In this document: in pieces, positions 1 through 5,764 of the stretch
Layout: each line of letters opens with the position of its first letter
Numbering within the stretch: the first letter of the stretch is position 1
From: Atopobiaceae bacterium
GTDB taxonomy: Bacteria; Actinomycetota; Coriobacteriia; Coriobacteriales; Atopobiaceae
DNA: 6,111 nt
Reading direction: 5' to 3'
Assembly (NCBI GenBank): GCA_017510875.1
Contig: JAFWLX010000276.1
Coordinates: 1 to 6,111, forward strand
Program-made: the position numbers and the translations under genes
Notes under the pieces: generated by a model
Database searches by the model: none
What the model saw: the letters and a program-made list of their open reading frames with translations, nothing else
What the model was told of the DNA's origin: nothing

Positions 1-61
1 CCCCTCACGGACCGGCCGACCGGCGGCCCTCCGAGGCCCTTCTGTCGCGGAACCTTTGCAG

Positions 62-1084
62 CTACCCGCGTGGTCGGTCCACCATGCGTGCCTCACAGTG
101 CAGGTAGACCTTTGCGGTCTGCGGGCGAGTGGCGACCCACTTTTCTTTAATGAATGCCGGAACGCAGTTCATGAGCAAACCAGTAAGGTTGTCAGCTTGT
201 GAGATGGGAAGCATCCTCGAGAAGGATGCATCTGCAATGGCCCGCCAACGCCTGTCTGCCACGCCCCAATCTTCGAGCATCTTGCCCGCGCGTGCAGCGG
301 CACCGTCTGCTGCAAAGGCCTGTCGCACGCGTTCCGCAGACCTAAGGCTCATGGTAAGGTCGGCTCCCAATGTGTCACCCGTGCCATCTGGGGTTGCGTC
401 AAGTTGTAGCTCTAGCACAAAAGGCAGTGCCGCCATTGCCTGCAATCGCTCGAGCATCGCAGCGTCGAAGGCCTCAAAGCCCGCCCGCTCAAGATCGCGC
501 GCCAACACAGTAGGATCGCTTGCGTAGGCATCTCGTCGTTCTTTTGACACAAACGAGCCCACACGGACACCTGAGCCAGCGCGGGCGGGAAACAGGCCTA
601 GATACCAAGGACTCCAGCCCTGTGGCAGACGTCCCATCAAGGCCTGTGAGCTTAACAGGGAGTCTTGCGCACCAAGTGCCTCAAAGAAACCCGGCTCGTT
701 GGTGAGCGGATGACGGTTGAAGTTTACGTAGGCACCTGTTGCCACTTGGCCCGAGCGCAGGTCGTGAGCAAATCCCACGCCAATGCCGCCCGTCTCTTTA
801 CCAAAGTACCAGTCAAACAGCGCCTGCATACCAAAGCCGCAGCCCTCGGCAAAACGTTCGCCCGGCTTCACCTGGCCACGGTCATAGTACACGTGCAGGT
901 CAAAACCTGGCTCCCCAGCAAGCGGCGCCTCCAGCCAAAAGCTGGGGTACTCACCTCCTATCAGGCTTTTGTCAAAGGTCTGACATGCCAGACTGGTAAT
1001 GCCTCCCAAAAGGTCTGCACCATGCCCTTTGTTTGCAAGCTCAACCATGACCTCAAAGACCATCAATGGTGTGGGTATGCTCAT
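62..1084 (-). CDS. Unrecognised conserved-looking soluble protein, 340 aa
   Basis: I do not recognise this family. The 340-residue product has no signal peptide or membrane segment and looks like a globular cytoplasmic protein. Visible landmarks are an aromatic-rich stretch DLHVYYDRG (about 62-70), the segment ALFDWYFG (88-95) followed by GVGFAHDLR (102-110), TGAYVNFNRHPL (116-127), GWSPWYLGLFP (156-166), VRVGSFVSKERR (173-184), an acidic ELQLDATPDGTGDTLGADL segment (225-243), and a C-terminal FIKEKW...AKVYLH motif (311-329). The ATG start is supported by an AGAGG ribosome binding site 8 nt upstream (1093-1097). It follows the HAD phosphatase by only 48 nt, so the two are probably co-transcribed. 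Codon and residue use look normal and the frame is undisturbed. An enzyme is plausible given the many aromatic and charged conserved-looking patches, but no catalytic signature can be named. That it is a real gene is near certain; its function is unknown. Confidence 0.85.
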   Translation of the reverse strand: MSIPTPLMVFEVMVELANKGHGADLLGGITSLACQTFDKSLIGGEYPSFWLEAPLAGEPGFDLHVYYDRGQVKPGERFAEGCGFGMQALFDWYFGKETGGIGVGFAHDLRSGQVATGAYVNFNRHPLTNEPGFFEALGAQDSLLSSQALMGRLPQGWSPWYLGLFPARAGSGVRVGSFVSKERRDAYASDPTVLARDLERAGFEAFDAAMLERLQAMAALPFVLELQLDATPDGTGDTLGADLTMSLRSAERVRQAFAADGAAARAGKMLEDWGVADRRWRAIADASFSRMLPISQADNLTGLLMNCVPAFIKEKWVATRPQTAKVYLHCEARMVDRPRG

Positions 1085-1132
1085 TTGCCTAACCTCTATA
1101 TCTGCGACAGCTGCTTTGGCTGCCCGTATAGC

Positions 1133-2323
1133 TTATGCTGCCTCGGCAAGCTCTCCATCCTCAACCAATCCCGGCAGCTCGGTCTTGGTAACGCCTTCGC
1201 CATAGATGGTGGCCCAGTCGTTTGCCATCGAGAAAGCCGTCCAAGACTCGTCGGTCACCAGCGCGTACTGCTCGGCAGAGTTCTTCTCGTTACCATATTC
1301 GCGCACAAGGTCATCGGCCACCACAAGCAGCCCCATTCCGCCGCTTGCCTCGGCATAGTTGAGCATGGCGTAGTCGCCCGAGCTGTTACCAAAGGCCAAG
1401 AGCGGATGCGCACCGATCTCGCGGGCAATGGCCAGGACCTTGCCATTCTTCTCGCACTTCTCGCTGCTAAGCGGCTCGCCCATCAGCACCTGCTCGTCCT
1501 GCTCCATGGTGTATTTGTAAGGCAGCTCTTCGCCCTGACCTGTGGTGGTGTAGGCCACGTTGGTTGCCACCACATGGTCGGCCGGGATGCCTAGGCGTTC
1601 AACCACACCGCGCGTCACCTCGCGCTCGCAGGCTGATACCATCCACACGTCAAAGTCATTGGCGCGCAGGTAGTCAATGACCTCGAGCATGGGCTTGTAG
1701 AAGCTCTGCCCATAGGTCATGCCTTCAAAGCCCTCCACGGGCACGGTGTCTAGGAACTCGTTTACATACGCGCGAAACTCTTCGGGCGTCATCCCCGCAA
1801 ACTCATGGGCAATGGCAATGCGCTTACCGGGACTGTAATCGCTGTTCTTGTTACCGCGCATTGCCTCCCACTGAATCTTCTCTAAAAGCTCGACCACATC
1901 GGGATCAGCCTTGTGGTTGGGGTCATCAAGCACGCGATGTATGAGCAGCATATAGTCAACATACATGGGCGCCTTCTCGCTGATGATAGTTCCGTCCATG
2001 TCAAAGGTGGCTATGCGTTGCGCGGGCTCTTTATAGTTGGGACTGTTGGGGTCGCATACGTCTTGCACATATGCCACAAGCTCTGCAAGAGAGGCGCTGT
2101 TGGAATTCCACGAGGGGAAGGTCTTGGCAATATCTACAGAGGCACCAGCTTTTGCAGTGGCAGACTGCTCCGTCTGACCGTTGTTTCCGCCAGCCTGCTG
2201 GGTCGTCTGCTTTGTCTTGATAGTAAGAGCCAGCGCCGTCAAGGTAACACCTAGCAGAAAGGCCATGACAAGCATCAAGATGTCTTTGCTACTTAGTTGC
2301 GAACCTGCCCGTTCATCTGCCAT
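1133..2323 (-). CDS. Membrane-anchored HAD-superfamily phosphatase
   Basis: This 396-residue protein carries the full haloacid dehalogenase phosphatase signature. Motif I is FDMDGT with D108 as nucleophile and D110 as general acid/base. Motif II is the serine in WMVSACE (S230), motif III is probably K295 in NGKVLA, and motif IV is FGNSSGDYAML with D317 for Mg2+. The region between motifs I and II (about 113-225) forms a helical cap, as in phosphoserine phosphatase-like members. Residues 14-35 (DILMLVMAFLLGVTLTALAL) form one hydrophobic segment, followed by a Q/T/G/A-rich linker (about 36-62), so the catalytic domain is tethered to the membrane and may face outside. I chose the ATG at 2323 because AAAGGAGC lies 7 nt upstream; a start at 2386 would add 21 residues without a comparable site. 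The substrate is unknown: the family hydrolyses small phosphate esters, and a lipid, nucleotide or sugar phosphate would all be possible. The unknown 340-aa gene follows after 48 nt. Confidence 0.88.
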   Translation of the reverse strand: MADERAGSQLSSKDILMLVMAFLLGVTLTALALTIKTKQTTQQAGGNNGQTEQSATAKAGASVDIAKTFPSWNSNSASLAELVAYVQDVCDPNSPNYKEPAQRIATFDMDGTIISEKAPMYVDYMLLIHRVLDDPNHKADPDVVELLEKIQWEAMRGNKNSDYSPGKRIAIAHEFAGMTPEEFRAYVNEFLDTVPVEGFEGMTYGQSFYKPMLEVIDYLRANDFDVWMVSACEREVTRGVVERLGIPADHVVATNVAYTTTGQGEELPYKYTMEQDEQVLMGEPLSSEKCEKNGKVLAIAREIGAHPLLAFGNSSGDYAMLNYAEASGGMGLLVVADDLVREYGNEKNSAEQYALVTDESWTAFSMANDWATIYGEGVTKTELPGLVEDGELAEAA

Positions 2324-2330
2324 GGTACGT

Positions 2331-2338
2331 GCTCCTTT
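2331..2338 (-). promoter_or_regulatory. Ribosome binding site deciding the HAD gene start
   Basis: The minus strand reads AAAGGAGC here, 7 nt before the ATG at 2323. It selects this codon over the upstream in-frame ATG at 2386 and places the membrane anchor close to the N-terminus, as expected for a signal-anchor protein. Confidence 0.75.
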
Positions 2339-2362
2339 GGTTTTAGCCGTAAAGCCATCCCT

Positions 2363-2376
2363 CCTGCATTTGCAGG
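2363..2376. repeat. 14-bp palindrome CCTGCATTTGCAGG in the HAD leader
   Basis: Two perfect 6-bp arms (CCTGCA and TGCAGG) flank a 2-bp centre. The element sits about 40 bp upstream of the HAD start codon, just downstream (in the transcribed direction) of an AT-rich TATAAC/TATAGC stretch that could hold a -10 box. A spaced symmetrical site in this position fits a dimeric repressor operator. No known operator consensus is recognised, so the role is inferred. Confidence 0.4.
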
Positions 2377-2412
2377 CTATACCCATAGTTATACGCGATT
2401 GTGCAACAAAGG

Positions 2413-2456
2413 GGCATCGTAACAGCGACTCTTTCTTCTTTTGGTGTTACGCTGCC
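2413..2456. repeat. Inverted repeat with 12-bp arms upstream of the HAD gene
   Basis: The arms GGCATCGTAACA (2413-2424) and TGTTACGCTGCC (2445-2456) are complementary at 11 of 12 positions around a 20-nt pyrimidine-rich loop. In the minus-strand transcript the stem would be followed by CCCCTTTGTTG, a poor uridine tract. It could therefore be a weak terminator for read-through from the radical SAM gene, or a regulatory site for the HAD gene about 90 bp downstream. The symmetry is directly visible; the function is open. Confidence 0.5.
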
Positions 2457-2470
2457 ACCCATCCCCACTG

Positions 2471-2500
2471 CGTGGATCGGGGGGTCACCCCTCTTCCACG
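2471..2500. repeat. Hairpin element copy A (CGTGGA...TCCACG)
   Basis: Outer arms CGTGGA and TCCACG pair perfectly (extendable by one flanking G-C pair), and an inner GGGG/CCCC pair lies around a short TCA-containing loop. A very similar element (copy B) lies 165 bp away in the same orientation. On the plus strand copy A is followed by TTTTGTTTT, so in isolation it resembles a plus-strand terminator, but I see no plus-strand gene that it would end. Confidence 0.6.
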
Positions 2501-2635
2501 CGTGCAGTTTTGTTTTACCTAGTCAATCGTAAGAATAGAGTCTATGCCCGAAACCGAGAGGATCTCACTGGACGCGTGCGGGACACAGGCGCCGGTCCAG
2601 CTCGGTACTGAGCCAGGATTGGCATTTTTAGGTCG

Positions 2636-2666
2636 CGTGGATTGGGGGATCGTCCCTTATTCCACG
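2636..2666. repeat. Hairpin element copy B (CGTGGA...TCCACG)
   Basis: This has the same architecture as copy A: identical outer arms CGTGGA/TCCACG, an inner GGGG and CCC, and a similar spacer, one base longer overall. It begins 23 bp after the stop codon of the radical SAM gene. That position fits a transcript-ending or 3'-stabilising hairpin, although no uridine tract follows on the minus strand. The match to copy A suggests a dispersed intergenic palindrome family (REP-like). Confidence 0.6.
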
Positions 2667-2689
2667 TTGAGGACAGGCCGCAGCGTATG

Positions 2690-4057
2690 TCAATCATCCT
2701 GCTTCTTCTTGTCCTGCTTCTTCTCTTTGCGTATACGAGCGTGCAACGCAAGCACATACTTCTCTGGATCGTTCTTGAAGGCCACACACTGACGCCCCTC
2801 AAACAGACGCTTATGCGGACATCCGCCTACGCACATGGGCAGCCAAACGCACTCACGGCACTCGTCATCGGGGATGGGGCAGGCCGTATTGAGGTACTTT
2901 GTAAGGTTGTCGGGATGTGACGCACTACCTAAAGGATCATGCGGATCCCAATCGTGTGCTGTGCCATAGCTGATCTCGGGTTTGTCAACGGCCTCCCAGC
3001 ACTTCTGCAGGTTGCCTCTATCATCAATACCTACGCTCCACACGCTGTGTGCCCCGCAGTAGTGTCCCCTACCCGAGCGGAAACGGCCAGCTTCCTGACG
3101 GATGCCTATATCACTGGCATCATCGCCACACAGCAAGCCCACTTGACGTCCCCGCTTATCGGCAACAGCGCTACCCGAGACAGGTGCTGGGTAGTATGAC
3201 AAGTCATTTCCTGACTCCTTGGCAAGCTGCTCGACAAAGGCAGAGAGCTCGTCCATTTGGTCACGGTTGCCCTCATGCACGTTATGGCGAATGTTCACAT
3301 GGCCGGCAATCTTCACGTTTCGCAGGTTATCTACAATGCGCTCAAAGGTTGGACCGCCTCCGCGCAAATGACGCGTGGCGTCATGAGAGGCTCTTAGCCC
3401 ATCGATGGTAATCTGCAGGGAGTCCACCTTGTGCTCTTTTAGCATGTCCGCAACGTCTTGCGTGAGCAGGTAGCCATTGGTGATGATGCTTGCCCGGTAC
3501 TCTCCTCCGCGCTCTTGGGTAAGTGCAATCAGGCGCTTCGAGAGCGCATCAATCACGTCGCACGCAAGCAGCGGCTCACCGCCAAACCAAGTAACGTGTA
3601 CGCTCTTTACACCAGCGGCATCGATCATGCGCTCGGCAAGCGCCATGACGTCATCCTGCACCTCTTGGCTCATCTTGCCGCGCCCATGATCCTCAAAGCA
3701 ATAGGGGCAGTCAAAGTTGCATCCCATGGTAGGGCAGATGGTCAGGCCGATGGCATGAGGAGCGGCACACGACGCACGCCCAAGCGTCTCAAGCGCAGCT
3801 CGCTCGTCAACCTTGCAGATGATGCCACGCTTTGCAAAGCGCTCAATGATGGGGTGGTTCTCGTCAAGCTCCTCAAGCACCGAGAGGAGGTACATCTCGA
3901 TGGGCGTGTACTCGGCACAGTTGCCCTTGTACAGATTTGCGATGGCCACCATCCTGGTATCTGGGATGGGCGCCATCAGGTTGTAACGCGAAACATGCCA
4001 TCCAGCCTCGCCAGCAGTACGTGTTGCCTGGACCTGCTCGGTACTGTCAGCTGTCAT
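2690..4057 (-). CDS. Radical SAM/SPASM peptide-modifying enzyme
   Basis: This 455-residue protein has the radical SAM core signature CNFDCPYC (C113, C117, C120), which binds the [4Fe-4S] cluster that cleaves S-adenosylmethionine. It is followed by the SAM-contacting WFGGEP (157-162) and the ITNGYLL strand (191-197). The C-terminal third is a SPASM domain: C334, then G348-x4-C353, then C400-x2-C403-x5-C409-x3-C413 and C424, enough to bind two auxiliary Fe-S clusters. C310 and C393 are extra. The N-terminal ~100 residues (YNLMAPI...NLYKG) resemble the leader domain common in RiPP maturases. The tail (441-455) is strongly lysine-rich. Such proteins install thioether or carbon-carbon links or epimerise residues in precursor peptides, or activate sulfatases. 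With NHLM exporter debris next door, peptide maturation is the best inference. The ATG start has GAGGGG 5 nt upstream. No precursor peptide gene is visible nearby, so the substrate is unknown. Confidence 0.93.
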   Translation of the reverse strand: MTADSTEQVQATRTAGEAGWHVSRYNLMAPIPDTRMVAIANLYKGNCAEYTPIEMYLLSVLEELDENHPIIERFAKRGIICKVDERAALETLGRASCAAPHAIGLTICPTMGCNFDCPYCFEDHGRGKMSQEVQDDVMALAERMIDAAGVKSVHVTWFGGEPLLACDVIDALSKRLIALTQERGGEYRASIITNGYLLTQDVADMLKEHKVDSLQITIDGLRASHDATRHLRGGGPTFERIVDNLRNVKIAGHVNIRHNVHEGNRDQMDELSAFVEQLAKESGNDLSYYPAPVSGSAVADKRGRQVGLLCGDDASDIGIRQEAGRFRSGRGHYCGAHSVWSVGIDDRGNLQKCWEAVDKPEISYGTAHDWDPHDPLGSASHPDNLTKYLNTACPIPDDECRECVWLPMCVGGCPHKRLFEGRQCVAFKNDPEKYVLALHARIRKEKKQDKKKQDD

Positions 4058-4103
4058 GATAACCCCTCTTTATCAGATGCTTTTGCTGATGAATGCGGAG
4101 TCT

Positions 4104-4134
4104 ATTGTACGCCGATAAAAACTGCTCGAGGCAA
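4104..4134 (-). promoter_or_regulatory. Possible promoter of the radical SAM gene
   Basis: On the minus strand a TACAAT -10 box (4104-4109, 5 of 6 consensus) lies 19 bp from TTGCCT (4129-4134, 4 of 6 for a -35 box). The spacing is longer than the ideal 17 bp. It lies in the 114-bp gap between the kinase-fold gene and the radical SAM gene and would give a leader of about 40 nt. An imperfect ATCAG/CTGAT stem falls in that leader. Confidence 0.4.
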
Positions 4135-4171
4135 ACGCTGGCCGACCCGTGAAAAGCAACGAAACTGGATA

Positions 4172-5065
4172 CTAGAAATCAAGCCTGTCGAGTTGCGGGA
4201 GCAACTCTTGCATCAGCCGAATGCTCGTTGCCAGACGCTCCTTCTGCGATTCGCTTAAGCTCTCGCTCTTTTTAGCTTTGATATCAAGCGAATAGCCAAG
4301 GGTGTAGACCTCTGAAAGTATCATTAGGCGCTTGTCAATCTGAGCGATGTAGAGGGGGTCCGCATCCTCAAAGTAGCTCCTGAGAATCATGTTCCACAGA
4401 TGCTTTGCCATCTGCTTACACCTATCCGGCGGCAGGTGTATCTGCTGCGGTAGATAGTTGCTGGCATTCATCAGAACGGAGTGCATGATGGCAAGGTCGA
4501 AGGCGGGATGACCAAAGCCCACGGTCTCCATGTCAATGATACAGAGCTTACCGTCGCACACCACTATGTTGCCCATGTGCAAATCACCGTGTAGCAACGT
4601 ATCTGACGCAGGCATCTTGTTGACAAGAGACACCAGCCGAGCACCAAGCTGGTTGGGAAAAAGCGGCGCAATCTCATACGCCAGACAGGCAAACTTGGCA
4701 GCCCAATCTATGCCACTATCTATCGTAGCCGTATGAAGAGTGCGGGTAAGCTCGCCCACAGCGCACCCAATCTCGTCAATCGAGAAGGAGCCAAACACAA
4801 AGTGCGTGCCCAGCCCCAAGCCGGTCACGTACTCTACTATCACACCATAGCCATCTGCGACCTTCACAATCTCGAGGGCATCGGGCGTGGGAGCCCCCGC
4901 AAGTCGTGCCGCACGATAGACGTCAAACACTTCCTGCGCCTGAGCCAGAGTTGCAAGCGGACGTTCTCTTCTTGACGTACGCAGCAGGAGGTCGTCTCCT
5001 AGCCGCCATGGCCCCCAGCCTGGAAGCCCCAGGCACTTGAGACCGTCAGTGTCCATCGCCCGCAT
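4172..5065 (-). CDS. Aminoglycoside phosphotransferase/choline kinase-fold protein
   Basis: The 297-residue protein shows the catalytic loop of the APH/choline kinase family, LLHGDLHMGNIVV, with D161 as catalytic base and N166 for metal binding. It is followed by the metal-binding IIDMETVGFGHPAFDLA, where D178 replaces the DFG aspartate and D190 is the conserved structural residue. The N-lobe (about 16-90) is short and less typical: GVIVEYVTG (74-82) marks the hinge strand, but a clear ATP-binding lysine is not obvious. The family phosphorylates hydroxyl groups of small molecules, including antibiotics, choline or sugars; the actual substrate cannot be read here. Resistance to an aminoglycoside should not be assumed. 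The start at 5065 is preferred over the ATG three codons later because AAAGGAGG ends 8 nt upstream. That site lies inside the last codons of the ABC remnant, whose stop is only 3 nt from this start, so translation was once coupled to the exporter gene. Confidence 0.88.
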   Translation of the reverse strand: MRAMDTDGLKCLGLPGWGPWRLGDDLLLRTSRRERPLATLAQAQEVFDVYRAARLAGAPTPDALEIVKVADGYGVIVEYVTGLGLGTHFVFGSFSIDEIGCAVGELTRTLHTATIDSGIDWAAKFACLAYEIAPLFPNQLGARLVSLVNKMPASDTLLHGDLHMGNIVVCDGKLCIIDMETVGFGHPAFDLAIMHSVLMNASNYLPQQIHLPPDRCKQMAKHLWNMILRSYFEDADPLYIAQIDKRLMILSEVYTLGYSLDIKAKKSESLSESQKERLATSIRLMQELLPQLDRLDF

Positions 5066-5068
5066 TGC

Positions 5069-5430
5069 CTACTCCTCCTTTGGCGTCCCCTGCTGAGCAT
5101 CCTCCTCAAGACGCTGGCGCGCAACGAGCTCGGCAAACAGGCCATCTTTGCCAATCAGCTCGTCATAGGTGCCTTCCTCGGCAATGCGTCCGCCATCCAC
5201 CACCAGAATGCGATCACAGTGACGTACGGTAGACAGGCGATGCGCAATAGCCAAGCGTGTACAGTTGAGCTTGCCAAGAGATTCGCTCACATGTTTTTGC
5301 GAGACGTTGTCCAAAGCACTTGTTGCCTCGTCAAACATGAGCACGCTCTCAATCTCGGGCGTGGCCTCTAAGATGGGGCCACCATGTCGAGCATGGGACG
5401 AATCTGCGAAATCTGGGCACTCGTACTCAT
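5069..5430 (-). pseudogene. Remnant of an NHLM-type bacteriocin ABC exporter (frameshifted, internally deleted)
   Basis: The open part (5344-5069, 91 codons from a GTG) is the end of an exporter nucleotide-binding domain. It has Walker B plus D-loop (LMFDEATSALDN), the H-loop histidine in IAHRLST, then DRILVVDGGRIAEEGTYDEL and FAELVARQ. These match the C-terminus of NHLM bacteriocin-system ATP-binding/permease proteins. Upstream in the same frame is PILEATPEIES, the linker that normally precedes the domain by well over 100 residues. Walker A, Q-loop and LSGGQ have therefore been deleted, and the linker runs straight into Walker B. Further upstream the linker continues as MSTSAQISQIRPMLDMVAP, but in another frame that ends at TAG (5368-5370); one missing base in the G run at 5375-5378 explains the shift. 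All transmembrane segments are gone. It cannot bind ATP or transport. A fragment of 91 residues might still be annotated as a gene, but I judge it dead. Confidence 0.85.
5074..5081 (-). promoter_or_regulatory. Ribosome binding site of the kinase-fold gene, inside the ABC remnant
   Basis: The minus strand reads AAAGGAGG, 8 nt before the ATG at 5065. It encodes part of the Pro-Lys-Glu-Glu end of the ABC fragment, so the two genes were evolved as neighbours in one operon. It fixes the start at 5065 rather than the ATG at 5056. Confidence 0.8.
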
Positions 5431-5519
5431 GTTACACGGATATACTTTTCAAGGTCATCAGGGCTGCGCAGCTTCTCCTGAGCGGCCTTGTTGAAGATGG
5501 ATGAATTCTGCTCCGCCAT
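5427..5519 (-). pseudogene. N-terminal stub of an HlyD-family NHLM bacteriocin secretion protein
   Basis: Thirty codons from the ATG at 5519 run into TGA (5427-5429). The residues include SSIFNKAAQEKLRSPDDLE and end YIRVT. This is the characteristic cytoplasmic start of NHLM bacteriocin-system secretion proteins (periplasmic-adaptor/HlyD type), which normally continue with a membrane helix and several hundred residues. Everything after RVT is missing and replaced by sequence from the ABC exporter linker. A purine-rich GGGGAGAGG lies a few bases upstream of the ATG, so the original start signal survives. The stop overlaps the ATG of the ABC linker fragment as ATGA, which is probably a by-product of the deletion junction. 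The identification rests on recall of the family N-terminus; the truncation itself is certain. Confidence 0.75.
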
Positions 5520-5682
5520 GCGCCCTCTCCCCTTCCGACGCGTCACGCATCTTGCGGATAGAACTGGATAATCTGGAGGCAACCTAAGATGCGCCGAGCC
5601 CTAGTTTGACCGCAGCATCCACGTCGCGCTTTTCATCATAGTGCCTCATCAAATCAAGACTGGGGCTGGAACAGAAGGGCCC
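5458..5682 (-). pseudogene. Possible helix-turn-helix regulator remnant with in-frame stop
   Basis: One minus-strand frame reads LDLMRHYDEKRDVDAAVKLG, then LGAS, then TAG (5584-5586), and continues in the same frame with VASRLSSSIRKMRD until TGA at 5458-5460. Read through the TAG, the segment DAAVKLGLGAS-x-VASRLSSSIRKMRD has the spacing of a C-terminal helix-turn-helix, as in PucR-like activators or sigma region 4. The frame opens at a TAA (5683-5685) and no start with a ribosome binding site is evident. Its end overlaps the HlyD stub in a different frame. It may be the tail of the locus regulator, broken like the exporter genes. This assignment is tentative. Confidence 0.3.
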
Positions 5683-5699
5683 TTAGGGAACGAAGGAAG

Positions 5700-5738
5700 A
5701 AGGCCGCCCACGTGATGACAAATCGCGCGGGCGGCCTT
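5700..5738 (-). terminator. Rho-independent-like terminator
   Basis: Perfect 10-bp arms AAGGCCGCCC and GGGCGGCCTT enclose a 19-nt loop. On the minus strand the stem is followed by CTTCCTTCGTT, a mixed but T-rich tail. It starts 26 bp after the stop codon of the membrane protein gene and isolates it from the decayed exporter region. The loop is long and the T tract imperfect. Confidence 0.75.
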
Positions 5739-5764
5739 GGGATGTCAGTAGAACTAGACTAGGC

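Larger units (their letters stand above)
2387..2689. other. Gene-poor intergenic stretch between radical SAM and HAD genes
   Basis: About 300 bases contain no reading frame with a credible ribosome binding site on either strand. The stretch holds hairpin copies A and B and the long inverted repeat described separately. A minus-strand AT-rich segment near its low-coordinate end (TATAAC within about 2386-2392) may be the -10 region of the HAD gene, but no good -35 box stands 16-18 bp upstream. Short frames here were considered as precursor peptides and not accepted. Confidence 0.6.

Noticed and set aside
14..28. GGCCG/CGGCC stem downstream of the 340-aa gene as a terminator
   Set aside because: The stem has only 5 bp, no T tract follows on the minus strand, and the stretch is generally GC-rich, so the pairing may be chance.
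665..1594. Long plus-strand reading frame (309 codons) across the HAD and unknown genes
   Set aside because: It is antisense to two well-supported minus-strand genes, has low-complexity composition with no domain signature, and spans their boundary; it is a shadow frame in high-GC sequence.
2542..2625. Short minus-strand peptide beginning MPILAQYRAG as a possible RiPP precursor
   Set aside because: There is no ribosome binding site before its ATG, the composition is Arg/Pro-rich without a leader-core pattern, and it is the tail of a shadow frame overlapping the end of the radical SAM gene.
2636..2666. tRNA-like arm in hairpin copy B (GGGGGATCGTCCC)
   Set aside because: No cloverleaf, anticodon arm or conserved T-loop can be assembled around it.
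2544..2792. Plus-strand frame beginning MPETERISLD as a possible precursor peptide
   Set aside because: The start looks superficially leader-like, but no good ribosome binding site precedes it and most of the frame is antisense to the radical SAM C-terminus.
3458..4258. Plus-strand reading frame (266 codons) opposite the radical SAM gene
   Set aside because: It is antisense to the cysteine-motif-bearing gene and crosses the intergenic gap without any recognisable domain or ribosome binding site.
5675..5684. 10-bp palindrome AAGGGCCCTT after the terminator
   Set aside because: It is too short to form a stable hairpin and no second copy or promoter lies nearby.
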